Counted from the first letter of the stretch, positions 6,989 to 17,614 are shown. The stretch is 37,382 nt of DNA from Sphaerobacter sp. (GCA_029961075.1 JASBVL010000022.1:1-37382); one strand, 5' to 3'. Notes: generated by a model not told the origin, from the sequence alone. Made by a program: numbers and translations.

Positions 6989-7810
6989 ATGAGTGGGTCC
7001 GCAGACCAGACGATCGACATCAGCTTCCCCGAAGGCGAGCACCAACTGCTGCTCCGGATCCGCGTCGGTGGCTGCCGGCTCCGGCTGCGCCCCGGCGGGG
7101 GCGACCGCTGGGTGACCGGCACCTACCACGACCCGACCGGCGCGCTGCCGTGCCGGGTGGTGCCGGACGGTCGGCGGCTGGAGATCACCCAGGGCCTCAA
7201 TCTCTCCGGCTGGGCGGGCTCCCTCGGCGGTGTCCCGACCCTGGACCTGATGCTCGGCGACGCGCGTCCGTTCCAGCTCGTGCTGGAGGGCGGCGCGTCG
7301 GAGAGCACCCTCGATCTGGGCGGGGTCCCGCTGACCGACCTGGAGCTGCGCCAGGGCGCGGGGAAGTATGAGATCGACTTCTCTGCCCCAAACCCGGTCA
7401 TGATGGACGAGCTGGACATCGGCGGCGGCGCGTTCCGGCTGGAGATGCGCAATCTGGCAAATGCCAACTTCCGGGAGATGGAGGTCGACGGTGGGGCCTC
7501 GGCCTACCGGTTCGACTTCGGCGGGAACCTGGTGCGCGACGCGCAGGTGAAGCTGTCGACCGGGGTCTCCGTGGTCGAGCTGTCGATCCCCTCCAGCATC
7601 GCAGCCAAGGTGCGCGTGGAGTCGACGCTCGGCTCGATCGACCTGGGCGATGGGTTCACCAAGCGCGAGGGAGCCTTCTGGAACGACGCCGCGGTGGCGG
7701 GCCGGACGCCGGTGCTGACGATCCGGGCCAACGTCGCGCTGGGCATGCTCCGGCTGCGGCAGTCGCCTCACACGCAACCGCTCCCGGCCGGGGACGCGGC
7801 GGCGCCGTAG
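6989..7810 (+). CDS. Toastrack-like (DUF4097/LiaF-type) beta-repeat protein
   Basis: A 273-residue protein with no signal peptide and no membrane segment. The C-terminal two thirds repeat short beta-strand units such as LDLGGVPLTDLELRQGAGKY, then IDFSAPNPVMMDELDIGGGA and a later GGASAYRFDFGGN. Stacked strands with a small Gly-rich turn are typical of the toastrack/adhesin-like domain seen in DUF4097 and cell-wall-stress proteins. The N-terminal 90 residues (ISFPEGEHQLLLRIRVGGCR) may form one more strand layer. The ATG at 6989 is preceded by GGGAAAGGGG. The reading frame is open far upstream, but that part is low-complexity Arg/Pro coding and not credible. Function is unknown; family members often sit with membrane-stress sensors, none of which is nearby. 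Confidence 0.65.
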   Translation: MSGSADQTIDISFPEGEHQLLLRIRVGGCRLRLRPGGGDRWVTGTYHDPTGALPCRVVPDGRRLEITQGLNLSGWAGSLGGVPTLDLMLGDARPFQLVLEGGASESTLDLGGVPLTDLELRQGAGKYEIDFSAPNPVMMDELDIGGGAFRLEMRNLANANFREMEVDGGASAYRFDFGGNLVRDAQVKLSTGVSVVELSIPSSIAAKVRVESTLGSIDLGDGFTKREGAFWNDAAVAGRTPVLTIRANVALGMLRLRQSPHTQPLPAGDAAAP

Positions 7811-8291
7811 CCCGGTCCCGCGGAGGGGGCGCGGCACCGGATCGTCGGCACCCACCGCCGGGGGGCGGATGGGGGAACCCTTGGACCCCGCTGCGCTCGG
7901 CTCAGGGCTCCGACCCGCGTGACGTGTGTCATCGTCACGGTGCCGCGTTGCCGGGGCATCCCGAGCGGCGCGACGGGTAACCCACCTCTGCTCGGGGCGG
8001 GCGCCCCGGCCCCGTGAGTCGTCGGATGGGCGACTCCGTTCGGCACCAGGGCCGCCCCGACCAGAGTCGCCCGTGGTGGTCGCCGTGCCGGGTCAGGCCG
8101 GGCTCCGTCCGGAACACACCCCGACCAGACCGGCCCGCCGGACCGATCACGGCAGCCCGAGCACGCAGGATGACACGCGCGGGCGCTGCGCGTCGCTCGG
8201 CGTGGCAGCGGTGAGGCTGGGTGGCGCGCCGGGCGGCAGCAACGCGCGGCGCCCGGCCCGGGACGTCGGCAGGCATCAGCGGCGCACGGAT
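7811..8291. other. Non-coding stretch between convergent transcription units
   Basis: Open frames here are Arg/Pro/Ala-rich and overlap each other without protein-like composition. The only structure noted is an inverted repeat GTGACG/CGTCAC (7919-7924 and 7933-7938), which could be a weak operator or hairpin. No promoter or RNA gene was recognised. A terminator hairpin closes the region at 8292. Confidence 0.4.
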
Positions 8292-8323
8292 GACCAAGCC
8301 GGGGGGACACCCCCGGCTTGGTC
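8292..8323 (-). terminator. Terminator hairpin of the second ABC operon
   Basis: GACCAAGCCGGGGG (8292-8305) pairs perfectly with CCCCCGGCTTGGTC (8310-8323) around a four-base loop. It lies 75 bases after the stop of the last permease gene. No clear U-run follows on either strand. It is symmetrical and could also stop transcripts coming from the toastrack gene. Confidence 0.7.
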
Positions 8324-8397
8324 GTGTTCTGGCGGAGCCGCGGATTCGGCGGACCGCGGGGGGCTGCGCCGTGGCGACGCCCCCGTGCTGCGCTGCC

Positions 8398-9294
8398 TCA
8401 CAGCCGACGGCGGAGGCGGGGGTCGAGCAGGTCGCGAATGCCGTCGCCGACCAGGTTGAGGCTGAGGACCATCAGCGTCAGCGCCGTGCCGGGGAAGATC
8501 ATCAAGAGCGGCGCCTCCCGGATGAACTGGCGCGCCTCGCCGAGCATGTTCCCCCAGCTCGGGATCGTCGGCGGCGGGCCGATGCCCAGGAAGCTGAGCG
8601 CGGCCTCGCCGAGCACGCCCTCGGCGAAGATGAAGGTCGCCTGGACGATCACCGGGGACCAGGTATTGGGCAGGATGTGCCGCACCAGGATGCGCCGGTC
8701 CGGCAGGCCCAGGGCGCGCGCCGACTCGACGAACTGGCGCTCGCGCAGGCCGAGCACGACGCTGCGGACCAGGCGCGCCACGCGCGGCATGTAGACGATA
8801 CCCAGCGCGACGATCACGTTGACGAGGCTCTGGCCGAGCACGGCCATGATGCCGATGGCCAGCACGATGCCCGGGAAGGCCATGAGGGCGTCCATCAGGC
8901 GCATCAGCAGGCTGTCGACCCGGCGGTAGTACCCGGCGACGAGGCCGAAGGCGACGCCGGCGACGATCGCCACGAGGCTGACCCCGAACCCGACGATGAG
9001 CGAGACGCGGGTCCCGTACACGGTCCGGCTGAAGACGTCCCGCCCGAGGTTGTCGGTGCCGAAGAGGTGCCCGTCGACGCCGACGCCGAGCAGGCGGTTC
9101 GTGGCATCCGTCGCCGTCGGGCTGTGCGTCGCCAGGATCCCTGCCAGCAGGGCGACCAGCACGACCAGGAGGATCCCGACGGCCCCGATCACCCCGCTGA
9201 CGTGGCGGGCGGCGAGGTAGCGGGCGTGCTGGGCGACGCTCCGCCTCGGGCGCTTCCCTACGCTGGCCAGTGCTCCCGTTTGTCCAACCACCAT
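8398..9294 (-). CDS. Peptide-type ABC transporter permease, DppC/OppC-like
   Basis: The 298-residue inner-membrane protein has the second-permease pattern. After a hydrophobic helix (about 35-55) come GTDNLGRDVFSRTVYGTRVS, the RDVFSR motif typical of DppC/OppC, four or five more membrane segments, and the EAA loop (FVESARALGLPDRRILVRHI) that contacts the ATPase. FLGIGPPPTIPSWGNML, also standard for this subfamily, follows. ATG 9294 is preceded by GAGGA at a long spacing. It lies 52 bases downstream of the DppB-like gene and is the last gene before a terminator. The two ATPase genes that usually complete such systems are absent here and must be supplied from elsewhere. Confidence 0.92.
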   Translation of the reverse strand: MVVGQTGALASVGKRPRRSVAQHARYLAARHVSGVIGAVGILLVVLVALLAGILATHSPTATDATNRLLGVGVDGHLFGTDNLGRDVFSRTVYGTRVSLIVGFGVSLVAIVAGVAFGLVAGYYRRVDSLLMRLMDALMAFPGIVLAIGIMAVLGQSLVNVIVALGIVYMPRVARLVRSVVLGLRERQFVESARALGLPDRRILVRHILPNTWSPVIVQATFIFAEGVLGEAALSFLGIGPPPTIPSWGNMLGEARQFIREAPLLMIFPGTALTLMVLSLNLVGDGIRDLLDPRLRRRL

Positions 9295-9346
9295 GAGCGC
9301 GAATCCTCTGCGGTGCGTTCGCGGGCCGTTCGCGGCGCCCGCCCGT

Positions 9347-10291
9347 CTAGCCGTACCGGATGCGTGGGTCGAGGAAGACGTACAGCACGTCGACGATCAG
9401 GTTGATGACGACGTACAGGAAGGCGATGGTCAGGACGATCCCCTGGACGAGCGGGAAGTCGCGGCGGAGCACCGCCTGTACCAGGAGCCGCCCGACGCCC
9501 GGGATATTGAACACCTGCTCGGTGATGACGGCGCCGCCCATGAGCACGGCGAAGGTCAGCCCGATGACGGTCACCAGCGGGATAAAGGCGTTGTGGAGCG
9601 CGTGCCGGAGGACGACGCGACGCTCGAGCACCCCTTTCGCCCGCGCGGTGCGGATGTAGTCCTCGCTCAGGACCTCGAGCATCATCGAGCGCGTCATGCG
9701 GGCCAGCAGCGCGGCTTGGGCCGCGCCGAGCGTGATCGAGGGGAGCAGGAGGTACTTGACGGTGCTGCCGAACCCCTCGGCGAGGGGCTGGTACCCCTGC
9801 GCCGGCAGCCAGCGCAGCGTCACCGCGAAGATCAGGATCAGATTCAGGCCGATCCAGAAGGTCGGCATCGAGATCCCGAGCATCGCTACCAGCATCGACC
9901 CCGTATCGACCAGCGAGCCGCGCCGCACGGCCGAGAGGATGCCGAGCGGGACGCCGATCAGGATGGCCACCAGCGAGGCGCCGAGCGTCAGCAAGAGCGT
10001 CGGCTCGGCGCGCTCGAGGATGGCCTCGGTGACCGGCTTGTTCAGGAAGATGCTCGTGCCCAGATCACCGCGGAGCAGGTCCCCAAACCAGTGAATGAGC
10101 TGGAGCGGCAGCGGCTCGTTCAGCCCCAGCGCCGCCCGCATCTGCTCGACCTGCTCGACCGTGGCATCCGGCCCGAGGAGCACGGCGACCGGGTCGCCCG
10201 GCGACATGTGCAGTAGGAAGAAGGTGGTCACTGCGACGAGCAGCATCACCGGGACCATGAGCAGGAGCCGACGGACGATGTACGCGGTCAT
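9347..10291 (-). CDS. Peptide-type ABC transporter permease, DppB/OppB-like
   Basis: The 314-residue protein starts MTAYIVRRLLLMVPVML, then has the MSPGDP motif after the first helix and LLRGDLGTSIFLNKPV about 80 residues in, the classic DppB/OppB opening. The EAA cytoplasmic loop is present as SEDYIRTARAKGVLERRVVL and is followed by the final helices ending FLDPRIRYG. Six membrane helices are expected. It forms the translocation channel with the DppC-like protein encoded downstream. AGGAGG lies before ATG 10291, and the solute-binding gene ends only 15 bases upstream, so the two are almost certainly co-transcribed. Confidence 0.93.
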   Translation of the reverse strand: MTAYIVRRLLLMVPVMLLVAVTTFFLLHMSPGDPVAVLLGPDATVEQVEQMRAALGLNEPLPLQLIHWFGDLLRGDLGTSIFLNKPVTEAILERAEPTLLLTLGASLVAILIGVPLGILSAVRRGSLVDTGSMLVAMLGISMPTFWIGLNLILIFAVTLRWLPAQGYQPLAEGFGSTVKYLLLPSITLGAAQAALLARMTRSMMLEVLSEDYIRTARAKGVLERRVVLRHALHNAFIPLVTVIGLTFAVLMGGAVITEQVFNIPGVGRLLVQAVLRRDFPLVQGIVLTIAFLYVVINLIVDVLYVFLDPRIRYG

Positions 10292-10306
10292 CGGCGCCGG
10301 CTCCTC

Positions 10307-12028
10307 CTACTCCTCGAACCAGACGTTCCAGAAGAACCAGTCGGCCGGATCGACCCAGCCCTTCAGCCGCTTGCGGTAGCCGCGCAGGGTCGCCCCCTCG
10401 CATACCTTGATCATGGCGGCGTCTTCCCACCAGAGATGCTGCAACTGCGCGATGTACTCCATCTGCTTGTCCGGGTCCGGCTCCTCGATGATCTTGGTCA
10501 TCAGCTCGTCCTTCTTCGGGTTGGACCAGAACCCGGGCCAGCTCTCGTTGAGGAACGGCTGCAGGATGGGGTGGCTGTAGCTCTCGTGGCCGGTGATGAA
10601 GATGTCCCAGGCGTCGCGCTGGCTGCGGGTGGCGACCAGCGTGGCCCAGTCCATCACCTGGAGGTCGATGACCGCGCCAGCCCGCTCCATCTGCTCCTTG
10701 AGCACGACGGCCATGTTGTAGTTGTAGGCGTACTCCTTGGTGGCGATCCAGCGGATCGGGCGGCCGTCGTAGCCGGCCGCCTGCAGCATCTGGCGCGCCT
10801 TCTCCGGGTCGTTGAGATCGTAGAACTCCTTGCCGGCATCGGTGTACCAGGCCGTTTCGGGCGCCGCGAACTCCGGGCCGAGCCGGTAGAACTCCGGCCG
10901 GCCGAAGCCGGCCGCCGCGACCGGCTCCATGTCGATCGCCGTGAGCAGCGCCATGCGGATGTCGCGGTTGCTCATGATGCTCTCTTGAGCCTTGTTGAAG
11001 TGCGCCCCGTAGAAGTAGTACGGCAGCACGATCTGGAGCTGGATGTCGGGCTCGGCGCTGAGCGAGTCGTAGTTGTCGGTGCTCAGGCCCTCGGCAAAGT
11101 CGAACTCGTCGGTGATGAGCCCGTCACCGCGGACGGCGGTCTCGGGCACCGGGATGAAGCGGATCTCGTCGAAGTAGGCGATCTTGGTGCCGCCGTAGCC
11201 GTCGGGGCCGCCCTCCAGCGGCAGGTAGTCCTCGAAGCGCACGAGGCTGATGTAGCGGTCCGGCAGCCGCTCCTTCATCTTGTACGGGCCGGTGCCGATG
11301 AAGTCGCTCATCTCGCCGTCGTGGGAGGCGTCGGCGATCTCCTTGGGGATGATGATGGCGTCGGTCTTCGCCAGGAAGACCGGCGCAATGCCCGTCGGCT
11401 CCTTGAAGGCGAGGCGGACCGTCAGGTCGTCGACCTTGTCCAGCCCCTCGACTCGCGCGAACAGCGTCTTGCCGCGCCCCGAGAGGACGCTGTAGCGCTC
11501 GAGCGAGGCGATGACGTCGTCGGCGCCCATCCTCTTGCCGTTGTGAAACTTGACGCCGTCGCGCAGCTTGAGGATGAAGACCTTGCCCTCGTCCTGGACC
11601 TCGTAGCTGTCGAGCAGCAGCTCCTTGGGCGAGAACGAGGCGTCGGGCGCCCAGAGCGTCTCGAAGACGTGCCAGGTCGTGTTCGCCGTCACCGTGGCCG
11701 TGGTGAAGGTCGGGTCGAAGGCGGGCGGTTCGCCAATAATGGCGACCCGCAGCAGACCGCCCCGCTTCCCCTGTTGGGTGACCTGGGTCTGGACGGGGCG
11801 GAACCCTTGACTCGTGGGGCTGGCGGCTGCCGGTGTGCCGCTGGCACCGCTCTGGCCACTCCCAGTGCTGGTGGGCGTGTCGCCGCTTCCTCCGCAGGCA
11901 GCCAGAAGACTGGCGAGCGCGCCACCACCCGCCACGGCCATCGAGCCACGCAGGAGCGCCCGACGATTCATCGGGTGTTGCAGCCAGCGTCGCAGCCGCA
12001 GGGGATCGACCGTGCCGGAACCAGACAT
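10307..12028 (-). CDS. ABC transporter solute-binding lipoprotein, family 5
   Basis: The 573-residue protein has a twin-arginine-like export signal (NRRALLRG at about 21-28), a hydrophobic stretch and a LAAC lipobox ending at Cys45, followed by a Ser/Thr/Gly linker. The mature part has AIIGEPPAFDPTFTTATVTA, then VFILKLRDGVKFHNGKRMGA, FIGTGPYKM, and SNRDIRMALLTAIDMEPVAA, all typical of family-5 binding proteins for peptides, opines or nickel chelates. The start at 12028 follows GAGGAGGGA; the frame is open further upstream but that part is not protein-like. The gene heads an operon with two permeases. It is only distantly similar to the binding protein at 366-2102, so the two transporters probably take different substrates. 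Confidence 0.92.
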   Translation of the reverse strand: MSGSGTVDPLRLRRWLQHPMNRRALLRGSMAVAGGGALASLLAACGGSGDTPTSTGSGQSGASGTPAAASPTSQGFRPVQTQVTQQGKRGGLLRVAIIGEPPAFDPTFTTATVTANTTWHVFETLWAPDASFSPKELLLDSYEVQDEGKVFILKLRDGVKFHNGKRMGADDVIASLERYSVLSGRGKTLFARVEGLDKVDDLTVRLAFKEPTGIAPVFLAKTDAIIIPKEIADASHDGEMSDFIGTGPYKMKERLPDRYISLVRFEDYLPLEGGPDGYGGTKIAYFDEIRFIPVPETAVRGDGLITDEFDFAEGLSTDNYDSLSAEPDIQLQIVLPYYFYGAHFNKAQESIMSNRDIRMALLTAIDMEPVAAAGFGRPEFYRLGPEFAAPETAWYTDAGKEFYDLNDPEKARQMLQAAGYDGRPIRWIATKEYAYNYNMAVVLKEQMERAGAVIDLQVMDWATLVATRSQRDAWDIFITGHESYSHPILQPFLNESWPGFWSNPKKDELMTKIIEEPDPDKQMEYIAQLQHLWWEDAAMIKVCEGATLRGYRKRLKGWVDPADWFFWNVWFEE

Positions 12029-12183
12029 ACCGTCCCTCCTCAGACGTTGCGGGACGCCGTGAGGCGTGCCCCAACAGATGGGCGCCGTGTGGCGGGCCTG
12101 TCGAGCCCGCGATGGGGCCTGCCGGATGGCCGACAGCTCCCCGACGTGCCCGTGCGTACGATGGATCGGCAAGTAGCGAGCGG

Positions 12184-12213
12184 GAGTCTAGCATGGTGCG
12201 TCTTAAGGCGTCA
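12184..12213 (-). promoter_or_regulatory. Promoter of the second ABC operon
   Basis: On the minus strand TTGACG (12213-12208), an 18-base spacer and TAGACT (12189-12184) point to the solute-binding gene. The leader would be about 150 bases, similar in length to that of the first ABC operon, though the two leaders share no obvious sequence. Confidence 0.6.
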
Positions 12214-12408
12214 ACTCCAGCGCGATGCACCCGATGCCATCACGGTATGTGCGGCGCACAGATGTTCGCGCAGCGCACAGGGAACGGTGGCTGCCGTATC
12301 ACATGCGCAGCACCATGTCGGCGGTGGCGCGGCAACCGGCGCCGCCCGGCCGACGCCTGCACGTGAGGAACCGCCCTCGGGCGACGCGCGCGTGCGACCC
12401 GACACCGC
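12214..12408. other. Non-coding stretch between the divergent ABC and trp promoters
   Basis: About 200 bases with no protein-like frame, RNA motif or repeat that I can recognise. It may hold regulator sites for either operon, but none is evident. Confidence 0.3.
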
Positions 12409-12437
12409 TTGACATTCGCCGGGTTCTCTGCTAGCCT
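12409..12437 (+). promoter_or_regulatory. Promoter of the trp operon
   Basis: A perfect TTGACA (12409-12414), a 17-base spacer and TAGCCT (12432-12437) lie directly before the T-box leader. The transcription start would fall near 12444, about 370 bases before trpE, which fits a long regulated leader. Confidence 0.7.
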
Positions 12438-12464
12438 GCGCCACAGACAACTGAAGAGCGGCAA

Positions 12465-12767
12465 CGACGATGATCGGAACGAGTACGCGTCGAAGCGGGG
12501 CACAGAGAGTCGGCGGGTGGTGCGAGACCGACGTCAGCGCCGACGCGGAATGGATCCGGGAGTTGCGCTCCGAACGCCGCGGGTGATCGCCCGCGGCCAG
12601 TAGGCGGCGCCGGAGACTCCACCGTTACCTGGGAGCTGGGTATCGGATCAGCGCTGGGCTGGTCCCGTACTCGCAGAGTGGGGCGTTCGCGCGAGCGGCG
12701 CCCAACAAGGGTGGCACCACGGAGTTGCACGTTCAGCCTCCGTCCCTTCGGGGACGGAGGTTTTTTT
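12465..12767 (+). promoter_or_regulatory. Tryptophan T-box riboswitch controlling the trp operon
   Basis: All diagnostic T-box parts are in order. Stem I has AGTA (12482-12485) facing GAA (12548-12550), closed by the 7-bp helix CGCGTCG/CGACGCG (12486-12492 with 12541-12547). The apical part has AGAGAG (12504-12509) and an exact GGnTGnTGnnA (12515-12525), closed by GTCGG/CCGAC. The specifier after GAA is TGG (12551-12553), the tryptophan codon, followed by the usual A. The antiterminator box is AACAAGGGTGGCACCACG (12704-12721). Its TGGC can pair with GCCA, the 3' end expected for tRNA-Trp with G73. A terminator hairpin follows. Uncharged tRNA-Trp should promote readthrough into trpE. Confidence 0.93.
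12737..12767 (+). terminator. Intrinsic terminator of the T-box leader
   Basis: CCTCCGTCCC (12737-12746), a UUCG loop and GGGACGGAGG (12751-12760) are followed by seven Ts. It is the only textbook rho-independent terminator seen in the window, and it is the off state of the T-box. Confidence 0.95.
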
Positions 12768-12815
12768 GTTGGGCTCGCGCCGGCGACCGGCGGCGCGGGC
12801 GGAGGGTGAGGAACG

Positions 12816-14389
12816 ATGCTCGATCTACGCCCGCATCCTAACGGAGCGACGGTCGGCCCCGGGCGGTATCGTCCGACGCTGGACGAGGTCGCCGCACTCG
12901 CGGAGCGCGCCAACATCATCCCGGTGTACCGGGAGATCATGGCCGACCTGGAGACGCCCGTCTCCGCCTATCTCAAGGTGGCCCAGGGTCCGTACTCCTT
13001 CCTCCTCGAGAGCGTGGAGGGCGGGGAGCGCCTGGCACGCTACTCCTTCATCGGCGCGGACCCGTACCTCACCCTGCGCCTGGCGGACGGGGTGGCGCAC
13101 GCCACGCTCCAGGGCTACAAGCAGACCAGCCGCTTCGACGACCCGCTGGTGGCGCTGCGGGCCTACCTCGAGCCGTACCGCACCGTCGCGCTCCCCGGCC
13201 TGCCGCGCTTCCTCGGCGGTGCGGTCGGCTTCCTCAGCTACGAGGCGGTGCGCTACTTCGAGCGCCTGCCGGTCGCCCCGGCCGACCCGCTGGGCTTCCC
13301 CGACGCCTTCTTCATGTTCGTCGACACCATGCTCGTCTTCGACCACCTGGAGCGGACGATCAAGGTCGTCAGCCACGTCCATGTCGACGAGCACACCCCG
13401 CTGGCAGCGTCCTACGCCCAGGCGGTGGCGCGGATCGATCACCTGGTCGACCGGCTGCGCGGCGAGCCGGTGCAGCCGCTCGGGACCGCGCCGCTCGACC
13501 CCCAGCCCGTGTCGGAGCGCATCCGGCCCAACGTCGATCGCGACACGTACCTGGCGATGGTCGCGCGCGCCAAGGAGTACATCGCGGCCGGCGATGTGAT
13601 CCAGGTCGTGCTCTCGCAGCGGCTGGCGATCCCCACCGCGGCACATCCGTTCACGATCTACCGCGCGCTGCGCACGGTCAACCCGTCACCCTACATGTAC
13701 TACCTCCAGCTCGACGACGCGCAGATCGTGGGCGCCTCGCCGGAGATGCTGGTCCGGCTGGACGGGCAGACGCTCACGACGCACCCGATCGCCGGCACGC
13801 GGCCGCGCGGCGCCACCCCGGCGGAGGATGAGGCGCTGGCGATCGAGCTGGCAGGCGATGAGAAGGAGCGGGCCGAGCACATCATGCTGGTCGACCTCGG
13901 GCGCAACGACATCGGCCGGGTGGCGCGCCCGGGAACGGTGCGCGTGCCCCAGCTCATGCAGATCGAGCGCTACAGCCACGTGATGCACCTGGTCAGCCAC
14001 GTCGAAGGAGAGATCGCCGACGGGCTGACCGGCGTCGACGCGCTGCGCTCCTGCTTCCCGGCCGGGACGGTCAGCGGCGCGCCGAAGATCCGGGCGATGG
14101 AGATCATCGCCGAGCTGGAGCCGGAGCGGCGCGGCCCATACTCGGGCGCGGTCGGCTACGTCAGCTTCAGCGGCAACCTCGACGCGGCCATCACGCTCCG
14201 CACGCTGGTGATGCGGGACGGCGTGGCCTACCTGCAGGCCGGCGGCGGCATCGTGGCCGACAGCACACCCGAGGGGGAGTACCGCGAGTCGCTGCAGAAG
14301 ATGCAGGCGCTGGTGCGGGCCATCGAGCTGGCGGAGCAGATGGAGGGCAGCCTCCGGGAGGCGCGCCTGCCCCAGGAGGAGGGCGTCCG

Positions 14390-14393
<4 letters not shown>
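12816..14393 (+). CDS. trpE: Anthranilate synthase component I
   Basis: The 525-residue protein makes anthranilate from chorismate with ammonia supplied by TrpG. LLES (63-66), part of the tryptophan feedback site in TrpE, is present, so end-product inhibition is expected. The chorismate-binding domain has [11 protein letters not shown] (about 325-335), [38 protein letters not shown] (about 413) and [14 protein letters not shown] near the end. It is the first gene after the T-box, with GAGGAA shortly before ATG 12816. Its stop overlaps the trpG start by four bases (GTGA), which favours the 1:1 stoichiometry of the complex. Confidence 0.97.
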
Positions 14394-16046
<1,653 letters not shown>

Positions 16047-16047
<1 letters not shown>

Positions 16048-16850
16048 TGGGCGCGGAGACGGGCACGATTCTCGACCGCATCGCCGCGCGGACGCTGGCC
16101 GACCTGGACGCGCGGCGCGCGGCCCGGCCGCTGGCGGAGGTCGAGGCCGCCGCGCGGGCCATGCCGGCGCCGCTGCCGCTCGACGCGGCCCTGCGGGGGG
16201 ACGGCATCCAGGTCATCGCCGAGGTGAAGCGGGCCTCGCCGTCGAAGGGGCCGATCGCTGCCGGCGCCGACGCGCGCGCCGTCGCGCGCGACTACCTGAG
16301 CGCGGGCGCGGCGGCCATCTCGGTGCTGACCGACGAGCCCTTCTTCCAGGGCAGCCTGGAGGACCTGGCCGCGGTGGCGGCGCTGGCACACGCCGACGCC
16401 CGGCCGCGGCCGGTGCTGCGCAAGGACTTCCTGCTCGATCCCTACCAGGTGGTTGAGGCGCGGGCGCACGGCGCCGACGCCGTGCTCCTGATCGTCGCGC
16501 TGCTGCGCGGGCCGGCGCTGGAGCGCATGCTGGACGCCGTGCGGGCCCAAGGGATGCAGGCGCTGGTCGAGGTCCACGACGAGGCGGAGCTGGAGGAGGC
16601 ACTGGCGGCCGGCGCCCTCGTCATCGGGATCAACAACCGGGACCTGCGCACCTTCACCGTCGACCTGGGCACGACCGAGCGCCTGGCGCCGCGCATCCCG
16701 CGGGACCGGGTGATCGTGGCCGAGAGCGGCATTCATGGGCCGGACGACGTGCGGCGGCTGGCCGCGGCGGGGGCCGATGCGATCCTGGTCGGCGAGTCGC
16801 TGATGGTGGCCGCGGACCGGCGCGCGGCGCTGCGGGGGTTGCAGGGATGA
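16047..16850 (+). CDS. trpC: Indole-3-glycerol-phosphate synthase
   Basis: The 267-residue TIM-barrel enzyme closes the indole ring. It shows VIAEVKRASPSKGPI (56-70), with the active-site Glu and Lys of the family, then SVLTDEPFFQGSLEDL, LRKDFLLDPYQVVEARAHGA, LVEVHDEAELEEAL, INNRDLRTFTVD and VAESGIHGPDD. The start is ATG 16047, sharing one base with the trpD stop (TGATG). A GTG at 16044 gives a one-residue-longer protein with a four-base overlap and cannot be excluded. It is a stand-alone trpC, not fused to trpF as in enteric bacteria. Confidence 0.96.
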
Positions 16851-17614
16851 ACCAGGGCCTGGTCAAGATCTGCAGCCTGGGGCGGCCGGCGGATGCCCGC
16901 GCGGCCGTCGCCGCGGGCGCCGACCTCGTCGGGCTGATCTTCGCCCCGGCGCGTCGCCAGGTCACGCCGGAGGCGGCCGCCGCGATCCTCGCCGCGCTGC
17001 GCTCAGGGCCGGGCCCGGCCCCGCGCGCGGTCGGGGTCTTCGTGGATGAGGACCCGGCGCGGATCAATACGCTCGCCGCGCGGCTGGCGCTCGACCTGGT
17101 CCAGTTGAGCGGGGACGAGCCGCCGGCGACGCTCGCCGCCCTGGACCGCCCGGCGCTCAAGACGCTGCGCCTGCCCCCCGGCACCGACCGCGACGCGGCG
17201 CGGCGTCTGGCCGAGCGCTACCTGGCGGCGCCGGTGCCGCCGGTCGCGCTGATCGTCGAGGGCTGGGTGCGCGGCGCCGCGGGTGGCACCGGCCACCTGG
17301 CCGACTGGGACCTGGCCGCGGCGCTCGCCCGGGAGTACCCCGTCATCCTGGCGGGCGGGCTGCGGCCCGACAACGTGGCCGCGGCCATCCGCACGGTGCG
17401 GCCGCGGGGAGTGGACGTGTCCAGCGGCGTCGAGGTGCCCGGCGCCGTTGGCCGCAAGGATCCCGACCGTATCCGCGCCTTCGTCGCCGCCGCGCGGGCG
17501 GCGTTCGCGGCCGAGCGGCTGCCGCGCGTCCCGGGGAGCGGGGGCGAGGGCCTGGGGCGGTGCGACACCGCCATGACGACCGACCGGAGCAGCGGAATCG
17601 AGGAGCGACCATGA
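16847..17614 (+). CDS. trpF: Phosphoribosylanthranilate isomerase with a changed catalytic acid
   Basis: The 255-residue protein sits where TrpF belongs and has the family pattern. The catalytic Cys is in VKICSL (Cys9). [23 protein letters not shown], the [12 protein letters not shown] phosphate site, [10 protein letters not shown] and [12 protein letters not shown] follow. Three usually conserved spots differ: KICG is KICS, QLHGDE is QLSGDE, and the general acid Asp (LLD in most members, Asp126 in Thermotoga) is Glu138 in LIVEGW. Length exceeds the usual 200-215 residues because of a 35-residue Gly/Arg-rich tail after about residue 220. Activity is likely but should not be taken for granted. 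It overlaps trpC and trpB by four bases each. Confidence 0.9.
   Translation: MNQGLVKICSLGRPADARAAVAAGADLVGLIFAPARRQVTPEAAAAILAALRSGPGPAPRAVGVFVDEDPARINTLAARLALDLVQLSGDEPPATLAALDRPALKTLRLPPGTDRDAARRLAERYLAAPVPPVALIVEGWVRGAAGGTGHLADWDLAAALAREYPVILAGGLRPDNVAAAIRTVRPRGVDVSSGVEVPGAVGRKDPDRIRAFVAAARAAFAAERLPRVPGSGGEGLGRCDTAMTTDRSSGIEERP

Noticed and set aside
8085-8125. GGGTCAGGCCGG followed by CCGGAAC, reminiscent of the SRP RNA core
   Set aside because: The invariant GGAAGGAAGCAGC part of the 4.5S RNA is absent and no long stem encloses it.
12029-12183. Possible second T-box or riboswitch in the leader of the second ABC operon
   Set aside because: No AGGGTGGNACC box, specifier loop or terminator on that strand, and no similarity to the other ABC leader.
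10436-12412. 658-residue open frame antisense to the second solute-binding gene
   Set aside because: It crosses the binding gene, its promoter and the intergenic region without any protein-like motif. It is a GC-driven shadow.
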